Source: Spirochaetales bacterium Spiro_09
GTDB lineage: Bacteria > Spirochaetota > Spirochaetia > Treponematales > Treponemataceae
Assembly (NCBI GenBank): GCA_001604385.1
Contig: LVBK01000018.1
Coordinates: 1-64,000 of the forward strand
Direction: 5' to 3'
Length of the DNA: 64,000 nucleotides
The position numbers and the translations under genes were made by a program. Below the pieces are notes generated by a model. That model did not search any database. It had not been told where the DNA came from and was given only the letters and a program-made list of their open reading frames with translations. How positions within the stretch are numbered: the stretch's first letter is position 1; the number at the start of each line of letters is the position of its first letter. Below are positions 1 to 9,244 of this stretch, one piece after another.

Positions 1-261
1 CCGCGTTCACGTCTGTTGCGTCGCCCTTCGCGGCGGCTCCGCGGATGGAGCGTTCAACAATCATGGCTCATTCTGCCTCATTCCGTTATAAACGGAAAAA
101 CAGAACATCGAGTAAACTGACATTGAAGGTTAGTTGCATATACAGAAATGCAGAATCCGATCAATACAGTGCGGCGATGAAGTGCACCGCGAGCCAAAAA
201 TGTTGTACCAGAAAACCCGCACAAAGGTCAATATGTACGGGCGAATAAAAGACAGAAACGA
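1..261. other. gene-free left edge
   Basis: No convincing gene is seen. A 67-codon open frame at 45-248 (+) has no ribosome-binding site and no recognisable protein pattern. The first 50 bases are GC-rich with short CGCGG/CCGCGG self-complementary pieces. They may belong to a structure or gene that lies mostly outside the window. Confidence 0.5.
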
Positions 262-855
262 TTATGTTTTCGCCGGGTTTTTGAGAATCGAGGCAAAGGC
301 ATGGAGATAGTCAATAAAGGAAAGTATAGCAACCAGTACTGCCAGGCCATACAGAATGCGGTTTACCAGAAGCAAAGAGGAAAGCGACTGCCCGATATCG
401 AATGAGAGCCGCAGGGCGCTTTCAATGACGAGAGAAAAGCCTGCGGCAATAATATACAGTACAGTTTTAAGTTTCCCGCCCTTCCGCGCTCCGATCGCAA
501 CGCCCTTTCGCGATGCCATCATCCGGATGAAGGTTATTCCCATTTCGCGATAGATAACAATGACAAAGAGTATAGCCGGCATATAACCGGACACAACAAA
601 GACGAGCATGACCGTCATGTTCGCAAGAACGTCAGCAAACGGGTCGAACAATTTGCCAAAGTCCGAAACCTGGTTCAGTTTGCGAGCATAGTAGCCGTCA
701 AGATAGTCGGTAAATTCCATGAAGACAAAAAGAGGCAGGAGCACATACACCGTGAGCGATGCCCAGGACCCTGTCCAGACAGGAATAAAATACACAATAA
801 AAAAAAGGGGCGCGAGGGCAATCCTCAGCGCCGAATAAAAATCTGCGCGTCTCAT
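262..855 (-). CDS. pgsA: CDP-alcohol phosphatidyltransferase (PgsA-like)
   Basis: Integral membrane enzyme of phospholipid synthesis, most likely CDP-diacylglycerol--glycerol-3-phosphate 3-phosphatidyltransferase. The 197-residue protein carries the complete CDP-alcohol phosphotransferase signature around residues 50-75: DYLDGYYAR, then eight residues, then GKLFDPFAD, supplying all four metal-binding aspartates. Several hydrophobic segments follow (near residues 8-30, 82-102, 132-150 and 165-185), and the length is normal for PgsA. The ATG start has GGAGG about 11 bases upstream. The family has several substrate specificities (glycerol-P, inositol, serine) and the motif does not separate them, so PgsA is inferred from size and genomic setting. 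No clear terminator is visible downstream. Confidence 0.85.
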   Translation of the reverse strand: MRRADFYSALRIALAPLFFIVYFIPVWTGSWASLTVYVLLPLFVFMEFTDYLDGYYARKLNQVSDFGKLFDPFADVLANMTVMLVFVVSGYMPAILFVIVIYREMGITFIRMMASRKGVAIGARKGGKLKTVLYIIAAGFSLVIESALRLSFDIGQSLSSLLLVNRILYGLAVLVAILSFIDYLHAFASILKNPAKT

Positions 856-953
856 ACAAAGACTATCCTCCGGTACAGGAAATCTGTCAAGGACTGTCTG
901 CGTACGAAAAACACCATGAGAGGAACCTCTGTCACGCGATCAAGAAAAGAGAC

Positions 954-1775
954 TCAGGGGTACGATTTATAGTCCTGAATAATGCTGATTCCGGATGTAA
1001 TCTTTTTTCCCGGGGCCATGTCGCGGGCAACCGAAAGAACCTGCTCGATGACCGAGGCCGAATCTGCTACTCCATGGAGCACAATTTCCGTTGAACTGGC
1101 TGTCGCTTCCAGAAAGTGAACGGGAATTTTTCGGTCAAACACTATATGGTTGACAATTCGCTGGGCTTGCAACATTTCGGAGATACGCGTAATACCGATC
1201 GATTCCTGCACGGAGTCGACTGCAAGCGAGCACGCATGCGCAATTATTCTGGCAGCGGATGCCGGAGTGATTGTGTCGGTGTTGACTACCAGATGATAGC
1301 TCGACGCGTCGTCGTGGTCGATGTTAAAAAACGATTTATGAAAGCCCCGTCTATTGGCGTCGCTTTCCTGCATCAGGGCAAGCGCTTTTTTTTCTGTCCA
1401 CGAGAACTCGTTCATCAGGCGGGACACTCTGGTCACATCGGAAGCCACAAGGCGAACGGCAAATGAACCGGGAACGTCCTTCAAAATGGCAAACCCGCCA
1501 CGACCTACAAAGACACAATTCCCCTTTTGAGCGCGCTGATATACCGCTTCGCGCAAATAATCAAAATATTCGTCCCTGTCCCGGGCAAGAGATGCCCAAA
1601 AACCTGGTTTTTTTTCGTCGTATTTATTTAGCATGTCACTGGTAATGCCATGTGCCAGTAGATCTTCTTCCAGTGTTTTTCTGTTGATAAACGTATATCC
1701 CAGCTGTTCAGCCAGGCTAGCCGATACCTCATCGCCGAAAGACGCGATTTGACGCGAAATGGTAATTATTGCCAT
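954..1775 (-). CDS. cytidylate kinase-like protein with C-terminal extension
   Basis: A 273-residue protein resembling the cytidylate-kinase-like family (P-loop NMP kinase fold). The N-terminus MAIITISRQ is the usual family opening, but the following phosphate-binding loop is ASFGDE rather than the usual glycine-serine-rich loop, so nucleotide phosphorylation is uncertain. VFVGRGGFAIL near residue 85 matches a second conserved family segment. The last 70 or so residues, with EIVLHGVADSASVIEQV, look like a small BON-type alpha/beta domain; this is an inference from pattern only. The start was placed at 1775 because AAGGAGG lies 6 bases upstream of this ATG; an in-frame start at 1808 would add 11 residues but lacks such a site. 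Function unknown in detail. Confidence 0.7.
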   Translation of the reverse strand: MAIITISRQIASFGDEVSASLAEQLGYTFINRKTLEEDLLAHGITSDMLNKYDEKKPGFWASLARDRDEYFDYLREAVYQRAQKGNCVFVGRGGFAILKDVPGSFAVRLVASDVTRVSRLMNEFSWTEKKALALMQESDANRRGFHKSFFNIDHDDASSYHLVVNTDTITPASAARIIAHACSLAVDSVQESIGITRISEMLQAQRIVNHIVFDRKIPVHFLEATASSTEIVLHGVADSASVIEQVLSVARDMAPGKKITSGISIIQDYKSYP

Positions 1776-1882
1776 ACCGAACCTCCTTGCAACCTCATAA
1801 ATGCACAACGCCCGGATGTATACAAAAAACGTTTCTCCTTATAGCATAAGACGCGGACACTCTTCTGTCAAAAGGAGGCATC

Positions 1883-2464
1883 ATGACCGAAAGCACTCTG
1901 TCCTGGACAGAACAGAACAGACGGACAGTATTTACCACACGGGTTTTCGAGATTCATGAAATTGAAAGCAGATCTCCGGAAGGGAATACCGGAACGTTCT
2001 TTTCCTTGCATGCCCATGACTGGGTTATCGTCATTCCCGTCAAACAGGACGCAGCCGGCAATCGTTTTTTTCTTATGGTACGGCAATGGAGACACGCTTC
2101 CGGAACCGAAAGTATCGAGTTTCCCGGAGGCGTCATGGATGAGGGGGAAAGCCCCGAGAACGCAGCGGTGAGAGAATTGCGAGAAGAGACCGGAAGGAAC
2201 CCGGGTACGTTGACCCATCTGGCAAGTTTATATCCAAACCCTGCAATCATGGATAACCGGTGTCACATTTTTCTTGCCGAGGATCTCGCTGATACCGGTT
2301 CCCAGGACCTGGATGATGACGAGTTTATCGATGTACTAGAAATTGAGGTAGATACTGTATGTGCCGCAATGGGAAGCGAGCCATATTCACATGGTTTGAT
2401 GGCCGCGGCCCTTATGGCCTGGATTCAACACATGAAAAAAGACTTTCGGAAGCCTGTCCGGTAA
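1883..2464 (+). CDS. NUDIX hydrolase (ADP-ribose pyrophosphatase-like)
   Basis: Hydrolase of nucleoside diphosphates linked to another moiety. The full Nudix box lies at about residues 83-105 (G-x5-E-x7-REL-x-EETG), with FPGG just before it and the metal-binding REEET-type glutamates intact. The 193-residue length, the ligand strand FLMVRQWRHASG and the SIEFPGG entry into the box resemble ADP-ribose/ADP-sugar pyrophosphatases; the substrate is inferred. AAAAGGAGG is placed 5 bases before the ATG. The stop codon falls in the loop of a perfect 16-bp inverted repeat that seems to act mainly as terminator for the converging operon. It is transcribed divergently from the cytidylate-kinase-like gene. 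Confidence 0.88.
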   Translation: MTESTLSWTEQNRRTVFTTRVFEIHEIESRSPEGNTGTFFSLHAHDWVIVIPVKQDAAGNRFFLMVRQWRHASGTESIEFPGGVMDEGESPENAAVRELREETGRNPGTLTHLASLYPNPAIMDNRCHIFLAEDLADTGSQDLDDDEFIDVLEIEVDTVCAAMGSEPYSHGLMAAALMAWIQHMKKDFRKPVR

Positions 2465-2495
2465 GGACAGGCTTCCGAAAAGAACATTATTTTTT
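2444..2495. terminator. bidirectional terminator overlapping NUDIX 3' end
   Basis: Perfect inverted repeat: arms 2444-2459 and 2465-2480 (16 bp) with a 5-base loop that contains the NUDIX stop codon. On the reverse strand the stem is followed after three bases by six T, a good intrinsic terminator for the LysM/lipoprotein operon. On the forward strand T6 occurs about 9 bases after the stem, so termination there is less certain. Confidence 0.8.
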
Positions 2496-3188
2496 CATAA
2501 ATGGCTCGTACCGAGCCGAACGGTCAAACTGGCCTTCACGATATTCACCCTGAATACTGGGAATTTTTATGACCTGGGAGGGAAGCAACAGATGCGGATT
2601 GGCAGGTCTTCGCAAGGTAGAGCGATTGGCTTCCCACAGCTTTACCCACATGAACGGATTTCCGTACACCGCAGGATGCGCTGCAATATTCCACAGACAG
2701 TCCCGGGATTCATTCCACAAATCCACCTTCCAGGTAGCGGGAAGCGGCATTTTTTCGCTCACCGCTGACAATGCCGCAAGGGCCTTTTCAGACTGGCTCC
2801 GTGATGTACCATACTCTTCCGCACTAAAACTGGTCGCCGCGTCTTCTATATATGCAGAAGCAGTTTCCATTTCTCCCGGGAAAAAGCGTTCGCCCCGGAT
2901 ACCCTGAGCCCAGGCAAAACGGGTTCGGGCCTGAAAAAGCATCTTCTCGGCGTCAGCACGCGCGAGCATGCGTTCAATAAACGCAGATGAAAGATCAGCA
3001 TAAATTTCTGCCTGTTTTGCGTATTCAAGGGCGCCTTCGTAGTCACCTTCATCATACGCTGCCGTTGCCATTCGGGTATAGGAAAGGCTTTTCCTCTGAA
3101 ACTCGTTGTTTTCATAGCTTTTTGCCTGCAGAGGAAACATAGATACAAGAAGAACAATGAGCACACTACACATCATGGACTTTTTCAT
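2487..3188 (-). CDS. exported protein with C-terminal LysM-like domain
   Basis: A 233-residue protein with a Sec signal peptide (MKKSMMCSVLIVLLVSMFPLQA, cut near QAKS). The middle is helical and TPR-like, with AYDEGDYEGALEYAKQAE around residues 45-62 and a second repeat near 120-140. The C-terminal part from ATWKVDLWNESRDCLWNIA to QVIKIPSI has the pattern of a LysM peptidoglycan-binding domain (W-x-IA, W-x-LWEANR, L-PSQ-IKIP). Its start overlaps the stop of the upstream lipoprotein gene by ATGA, so the two are translationally coupled and probably work together at the cell wall. Periplasmic or wall-bound location is inferred. No enzyme motif is seen. Confidence 0.75.
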   Translation of the reverse strand: MKKSMMCSVLIVLLVSMFPLQAKSYENNEFQRKSLSYTRMATAAYDEGDYEGALEYAKQAEIYADLSSAFIERMLARADAEKMLFQARTRFAWAQGIRGERFFPGEMETASAYIEDAATSFSAEEYGTSRSQSEKALAALSAVSEKMPLPATWKVDLWNESRDCLWNIAAHPAVYGNPFMWVKLWEANRSTLRRPANPHLLLPSQVIKIPSIQGEYREGQFDRSARYEPFMKK

Positions 3189-4375
3189 TGGATTTCCTCC
3201 TGGGTGACAACAGGCTCTTCTGTTTCTGGAAGGTCTGACGCCCCGGATGACGGGTCGTCTTCAGTATCAGGGTCAAAACCTTCAGCGTTTTCATCGAGAG
3301 GGGCGATCTCGTCCGCTTTCAGGGCAAGCTGACGGCTCTGTTCCTGCTTATTCCGCGCCTGTTGCATGGCAAGGTCTGCGGCGTTCCGTTTCAGTGTGAC
3401 TTCCTGATAAACTTGGGTAAAAAGAACAGCGGAATCACGATAACCGAAATACGCAGGTTCCCATTCATTTTGGCTGCTTTTTTCGAAAGCAGAACGGAAT
3501 TGGTCAGATGCGGTCTTGTATTCCTGCGGCATGGACCGCTCAGCCTTGATTGAGTCGCATAAAATGCGAGCGGAATCGGCCTTTCGCACTTCTTCTTCTG
3601 CCCACACCCGATACCCGGCATTTTTAACTACGGTGAGCAGGGCTACCACCTCGACCGCCGCATCCAGGGCAGCCGGATCGGCCGATCCGTAGAGCGATGC
3701 AGCCTCATCAAAGCGCGTTCCGGCACGATTATATTCTTCACTGGCATATTGTCCAAAATTATTGGCAACAATTGTCTGGTTGAGCGCATATGCCTGCATG
3801 CCAAGCTCAAGTACGCGGTAGCGCATAAGGGCAATCTGGGCAGCGTCATATGCGGCGGCATAGTCTCCGGAATCGCGCGCAACACGGGCTTGATCAACAG
3901 AGGCATCAGCCTGGGCAAATTCATTGGGGAAATAGGTATCGCCACCAGCTGCAATGACCGCGGCCCGAGCTTCTTTAAGCCGCTTCTCCATTTCAATCGC
4001 CATCTCTGCAAAAGATTCATCAATAAGTTTTTCATAGCCGGCAATAGCGGTCGTAAATGAAGCAAAGGCGAGGTCATAGTCGGTTCCATAGGCGGTACGG
4101 CCCGTTTCATGCACTGCCGCTACAGATGTCCATTCATCGGTTTTCCAGGTATGTATGCCATACTTTATGCCAAATTCTTCGAGCTCCTGGGCACGATCCC
4201 TCAAAGCGGTCAATTGTTCGTCAACACTCTTCGATTCCTCGGCAACGGGTGTTTCCACGTCCGTAACAGGGGCCGCCTCTTCCGGTTCTGCAGGAGGAGT
4301 ACTCTTGCAGGAAAAAGAAAACAGGACAAGAAGGCAGACAGGCACCATAATGGCGCGACGTAACATTTTGTTCAT
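3185..4375 (-). CDS. lipoprotein with helical TPR-like repeats
   Basis: A 396-residue predicted lipoprotein. The signal MLRRAIMVPVCLLVLFSFSC ends in a lipobox (FSFSC, lipidated Cys), followed by a Pro/Glu-rich linker (STPPAEPEEAAP). The body is acidic, alanine-rich and mostly helical, with repeats such as AQADASVDQARVARDSGDYA that recall TPR-like hairpins in treponemal lipoproteins. The C-terminal 40 residues are acidic and disordered-looking (DPDTEDDPSS). The start was set at 4375 because GGAGG lies 5 bases upstream; an upstream in-frame start adds eight residues only. It overlaps the LysM gene by 4 bases. A role in envelope structure or in presenting the LysM partner is inference; no family name is claimed. 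Confidence 0.72.
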   Translation of the reverse strand: MNKMLRRAIMVPVCLLVLFSFSCKSTPPAEPEEAAPVTDVETPVAEESKSVDEQLTALRDRAQELEEFGIKYGIHTWKTDEWTSVAAVHETGRTAYGTDYDLAFASFTTAIAGYEKLIDESFAEMAIEMEKRLKEARAAVIAAGGDTYFPNEFAQADASVDQARVARDSGDYAAAYDAAQIALMRYRVLELGMQAYALNQTIVANNFGQYASEEYNRAGTRFDEAASLYGSADPAALDAAVEVVALLTVVKNAGYRVWAEEEVRKADSARILCDSIKAERSMPQEYKTASDQFRSAFEKSSQNEWEPAYFGYRDSAVLFTQVYQEVTLKRNAADLAMQQARNKQEQSRQLALKADEIAPLDENAEGFDPDTEDDPSSGASDLPETEEPVVTQEEIQ

Positions 4376-4400
4376 CCAGACCTCCAGATATCTACCCAAT

Positions 4401-4429
4401 AAACTACACCGGATATGCCGTAATTACAA
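4401..4429 (-). promoter_or_regulatory. possible promoter of lipoprotein-LysM operon
   Basis: On the reverse strand TTGTAA (4424-4429) and TAGTTT (4401-4406) are separated by 17 bases, 26 bases before the lipoprotein start. The -10 match is weak. The -35 element is the complement of the one used by the divergent promoter, so the two promoters would share the same bases. Confidence 0.35.
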
Positions 4430-4453
4430 GAAATTTATCTTTTGTGATATACT
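4424..4453 (+). promoter_or_regulatory. promoter of PC4-like gene
   Basis: TTACAA (4424-4429), an 18-base spacer and TATACT (4448-4453) form a sigma-70-like promoter 42 bases before the PC4-like start codon. Confidence 0.6.
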
Positions 4454-4495
4454 GGTGAAGAATCCTTCAGAGCAAGGGAATGAGGAGGTAGATCA

Positions 4496-4723
4496 ATGGC
4501 GGACGATTTCAGTTTTGAGATTACCGAACGGTTCGGGGAACTTTCCCTGGCAAAAAGCGGCTGGACTATGGAACTGAACTCGGTTTCATGGGGAGGCAGA
4601 CCGGCAAAGTACGATATCCGCAGCTGGTCACCCGATCATCAGAAAATGGGCAAGGGAGTTACACTGACCAAAGAGGAGCTTGTCGCATTGAAAGCACTCC
4701 TGCTTTCAATGAACCTGGAATAA
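4496..4723 (+). CDS. PC4/YdbC-like ssDNA-binding protein
   Basis: A 75-residue protein of the transcriptional coactivator p15/PC4 (YdbC-like) family, a small single-stranded-DNA-binding fold that acts as a homodimer in known members. Typical features are the N-terminal strands FSFEITERFGELSLA, the central WTMELNSVSWGGRPAKYDIR with WSPDH just after it, and the terminal helix with LTKEELVALKALL. A strong site, GAGGAGG, lies 8 bases before the ATG. It stands alone, convergent with rnhA. Its target (ssDNA or RNA, replication or transcription) cannot be told from the sequence. Confidence 0.8.
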   Translation: MADDFSFEITERFGELSLAKSGWTMELNSVSWGGRPAKYDIRSWSPDHQKMGKGVTLTKEELVALKALLLSMNLE

Positions 4724-4733
4724 CCTGCTGCTG

Positions 4734-5192
4734 TCAGCGATGCTTTGCTATTTCATCCTGCGTAAGCTGGTCGCATACTTCATTATAGTGAATACCTGCG
4801 TGTCCCTTGACCCACACCCATCGCGGCCGCAGGGACAGGGCAAGGGCGTCAAGCTCGACCCATAAATCCTGGTTTTTCACCGGATCCTTCGAGGCTGTTC
4901 GCCACCCATTCCGTTTCCATCCCGCAATCCACTGACTGATGCCCTTTTGCACATACTGAGAGTCGGTATAGACCGCAACAGGCATGGAGGCCCATTGACT
5001 GTTCGTCTGAATAAGCGACAATGCACGAATGACCGCTGTTAATTCCATCCGGTTATTTGTTGTAAGAGATTCCCCGCCGGAACCGATCGTTTCAACGGGT
5101 GAACCACCTTCATGTACGACAACGAAGCCCCATCCGCCAGGCCCCGGATTTCCCGAACAACCACCATCGGTAAATACAGCAAGTTCAGTCAT
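4734..5192 (-). CDS. rnhA: ribonuclease HI
   Basis: Degrades the RNA strand of RNA-DNA hybrids. The 152-residue protein is the usual bacterial RNase HI length and keeps all catalytic residues: D9 in FTDGGCSGNPGPGGWG, E50 in NNRMEL, D77 in VYTDSQYV, H131 in GHAG and D141 in CDQL. The basic handle region with QWIAGWKRNGWRT is present. The start overlaps the stop of the upstream DAHP synthase gene by ATGA, so translation is coupled. No clear terminator follows; the convergent PC4-like gene ends only 10 bases away. Confidence 0.96.
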   Translation of the reverse strand: MTELAVFTDGGCSGNPGPGGWGFVVVHEGGSPVETIGSGGESLTTNNRMELTAVIRALSLIQTNSQWASMPVAVYTDSQYVQKGISQWIAGWKRNGWRTASKDPVKNQDLWVELDALALSLRPRWVWVKGHAGIHYNEVCDQLTQDEIAKHR

Positions 5193-6292
5193 GCCTTGGC
5201 CTTTTGCTTTACAATCTTGGCAGGATCATGGCGCTCGCCGAGCAGCTTGTAAGCTTCCGCCAGGGCGCTTGCGGTCATGTCCCATCCAAGACAGGGATCG
5301 GTAATGGAAAGGCCGTGTTTGAGATCGGAAGGATCCGCTGCAATAGGCTGGCAGCCCGTTTCAAGAAAACTCTCGATCATGCACCCGCACAGAGGCTGTA
5401 TCGGGTTTTCAATATCGGTACGAAGCCTGATGGTCTCGAGCAGCACGCCGATCTGGTTTTCAGGCATTTTCTGGGAATTGCCATGAGAACAATCCATGAT
5501 GATTGACGGCCTGATTCCGGCTTTTTTCAGAAGATTTACCGCCGCAGTGACCGATTCACGATCATAGTTTGTTCCATGTCGGCCGCCCCTCAGGATAAGA
5601 TGACTATCCGGATTGCCAAGCGTTTGCATGATACAGGCAGTTCCCGAGCGGGTAATACCGATAAAAGAATGGCTATGGCGGGATGAAAGAATGGCATTGA
5701 CCGCAATTTGCACATCACCGTCGGTCGCGTTCTTGAAGCCCACCGGCATTGACAGACCCGAGGCCATTTCCCGATGAGTCTGGCTTTCGGTGGTTCGCGC
5801 ACCGATGGAAGCCCAACTGACCAAATCGGAGGTGTACTGGGGAACGATGGGGTCAAGCATCTCGGAACCGGCAGGAAGACCAAGCTCGTTAACCCGGACG
5901 AGAATTTCACGGGCCATGCGCAAGCCCCGGCCAATATCGGAAGTTCCGTCTATGCCGGGATCTACGATCAAACCACGCCAGCCGACAGTTGTTCGGGGTT
6001 TTTCAAAATATACGCGCATGACAATAGCCATGCGGTCCGCGTATTTTTCACGAAGTTCCACAAGCCGGCCTGCATATTCATAGGCAGCCTCGGGATCATG
6101 AATGGAACAGGGCCCGACAACCACTAAAAAGCGATCATCCTCACGCCGCAGAATTTTTTGTATCTCTGAACGGCCCTGCATTACTGTTTCCGCGGCCAGG
6201 TCAGAAACAGGGACTAGGGAAGCCATGTCTTCGGGAGAAACCAGGGCCTTTGATTCAAGAATGCGGACGTCTCGTATTCGATTATCACTCAT
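5189..6292 (-). CDS. aroG: 3-deoxy-7-phosphoheptulonate synthase (class I)
   Basis: First step of the shikimate pathway: condenses phosphoenolpyruvate and erythrose 4-phosphate to DAHP. The 367-residue sequence is of the E. coli AroF/G/H type. It has VVVGPCSIHDPEAA near residue 58, EKPRTTVGWRGLI with the PEP-binding residues near 105, GARTTESQTHREMASG, LRGGRHGTNYD and IIMDCSHGNSQK near 265. The N-terminal segment that binds the feedback amino acid is present, but which amino acid regulates it cannot be decided. It starts with a TAATG junction at the end of the Gfo/Idh/MocA gene and overlaps rnhA by 4 bases, so it is the middle gene of a coupled three-gene operon. Confidence 0.95.
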   Translation of the reverse strand: MSDNRIRDVRILESKALVSPEDMASLVPVSDLAAETVMQGRSEIQKILRREDDRFLVVVGPCSIHDPEAAYEYAGRLVELREKYADRMAIVMRVYFEKPRTTVGWRGLIVDPGIDGTSDIGRGLRMAREILVRVNELGLPAGSEMLDPIVPQYTSDLVSWASIGARTTESQTHREMASGLSMPVGFKNATDGDVQIAVNAILSSRHSHSFIGITRSGTACIMQTLGNPDSHLILRGGRHGTNYDRESVTAAVNLLKKAGIRPSIIMDCSHGNSQKMPENQIGVLLETIRLRTDIENPIQPLCGCMIESFLETGCQPIAADPSDLKHGLSITDPCLGWDMTASALAEAYKLLGERHDPAKIVKQKAKA

Positions 6293-7275
6293 TATTTTTT
6301 CCGTATATCATCAAGAAGTTCCATTACCATAATGGAATCTGCCCATGTTTGTACAGGGCTTTCCACCACACCCCGGAAAAGACAGTCCTCAACTTCACGA
6401 ATTTCATATTCATAGCCATTGCATTCGAAGGGTGAACGGAAATGCTCGATTTCAGTATCGTGCTCCCCGTACAACCGGGCTTCCTGCGCCATCCAGAAAA
6501 ACGGCAATACAATTGATCCACGATCCCCCAGAATTGCGGCGGAACGCAGGGCTTCGACGCCCTTCAGGTTGATTGCGCTGGACAAGTCGGCCTTGAGACC
6601 GGACGGCCAGGACATGGCCACTTTCTCGTATAAATCGACGCCTTGATCATTCCATTCCACCTGGCAATCCATTTCCGAGGGTTTTTGTTTCCCGGCAAAC
6701 ATGAGCGCACAGGTAACCGGATAAATGCCGACATCAAGGAGCGCTCCTCCGCCCAGGGCAGGATTATACAAACGGCTTTCGGGATCATAGGGTTTGTCCA
6801 GGAAAAAATCGGACCTGATAAAGCGCAGGGTACCAATACGCCCCTCCGCTACCCACTGAAGCGCACGGCGAAAGGAAGGATTGAACTTCATCCACATTGC
6901 TTCCATAAAAAAGCGTTTTTCCGAACGTGCGGTCTCCACTACCGGCCGAAACTCCGCACAGGTTATACTGACCGGTTTTTCACACAACACAGCCTTTCCA
7001 GCCCGAAGCGCGGCAATTGAAAGGGAGGCATGCTGATTGTGCGGAGTAGCGATGTAGACCGCGTCGATCTCAGGAGAAAGAAAAAGTTCATCATAGGAGC
7101 CAAATGTATTCGGGATACCCCACCGGGAAGCGAACTGGCGCGCACGCCCCGGATCCCGGGAAGCGACACCGGACAGTATACTGCGTCCGGAACGGGCTGA
7201 CTCGTATCGGCAGGCCTCCGCAAATTTTGACGCAATGTTTCCGGTCGCAATGATACCCCATCGTATTTTTTCCAT
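6292..7275 (-). CDS. Gfo/Idh/MocA family oxidoreductase
   Basis: NAD(P)-dependent sugar or polyol dehydrogenase family. The N-terminal Rossmann domain starts [14 protein letters not shown] (G-x-G-x-I-A fingerprint), with [12 protein letters not shown] and AVLCEKPVS (the conserved EKP lysine) around residues 75-105. The C-terminal alpha/beta domain has [13 protein letters not shown] and [13 protein letters not shown]. At 327 residues it is of normal length. The start at 7275 has AGGAGG 6 bases upstream; the open frame extends further upstream without a comparable site. It is the first gene of the operon with DAHP synthase and rnhA. The specific substrate is unknown; the resemblance is to trans-1,2-dihydrobenzenediol/D-xylose dehydrogenase-like members. 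Confidence 0.88.
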   Translation of the reverse strand: MEKIRWGIIATGNIASKFAEACRYESARSGRSILSGVASRDPGRARQFASRWGIPNTFGSYDELFLSPEIDAVYIATPHNQHASLSIAALRAGKAVLCEKPVSITCAEFRPVVETARSEKRFFMEAMWMKFNPSFRRALQWVAEGRIGTLRFIRSDFFLDKPYDPESRLYNPALGGGALLDVGIYPVTCALMFAGKQKPSEMDCQVEWNDQGVDLYEKVAMSWPSGLKADLSSAINLKGVEALRSAAILGDRGSIVLPFFWMAQEARLYGEHDTEIEHFRSPFECNGYEYEIREVEDCLFRGVVESPVQTWADSIMVMELLDDIRKK

Positions 7276-7393
7276 GTCCGTCCTCCTGTTCCCTTTTGCT
7301 GGTTTAGCACACAGCCCGTACACGCGATTGACAATGCAGATTGCTTGTACATCCTGAACACTGCAGTTTCTGTAGAGCCCTCTAAAAAAACCG

Positions 7394-7422
7394 TTGCCGT
7401 TTGTAACCTTTTTCAGTATTTT
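7394..7422 (+). promoter_or_regulatory. groEL promoter
   Basis: TTGCCG (7394-7399), a 17-base spacer and TATTTT (7417-7422) form the best sigma-70-like promoter in the groEL upstream region. No CIRCE element (TTAGCACTC/GAGTGCTAA) is found there. Confidence 0.5.
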
Positions 7423-7431
7423 ATACCGTAG

Positions 7432-7484
7432 CTCCCTGAATTTGAAGAGGGAGAGACTCTTTTCACTCAATACCGAAAGGGTAT
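7432..7484 (+). promoter_or_regulatory. two hairpins in groEL leader
   Basis: Two small inverted repeats lie between the promoter and the ribosome-binding site: CTCCCT/AGGGAG (7432-7437 with 7448-7453) and ATACC/GGTAT (7470-7474 with 7480-7484). The second ends a few bases before AAGGAG. They could be operators or mRNA structures for heat regulation; this is inference. Confidence 0.4.
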
Positions 7485-7492
7485 AGCAATAA

Positions 7493-9151
<1,659 letters not shown>

Positions 9152-9167
9152 TTCCGGAAGTGCACAC

Positions 9168-9199
9168 AAAAGGCCGCGCGTACGCGCGGCCTTTTTTTT
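9168..9199 (+). terminator. groEL terminator
   Basis: A 10-bp self-complementary GC stem (9172-9191, GGCCGCGCG with its complement) is followed by eight T (9192-9199). Four A precede it, so it may also stop the convergent beta-glucosidase transcript weakly. Confidence 0.93.
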
Positions 9200-9244
9200 C
9201 GGGTCAATGCAAATCTTCCCGATTAAATAAAAATAAGAAAAAGG

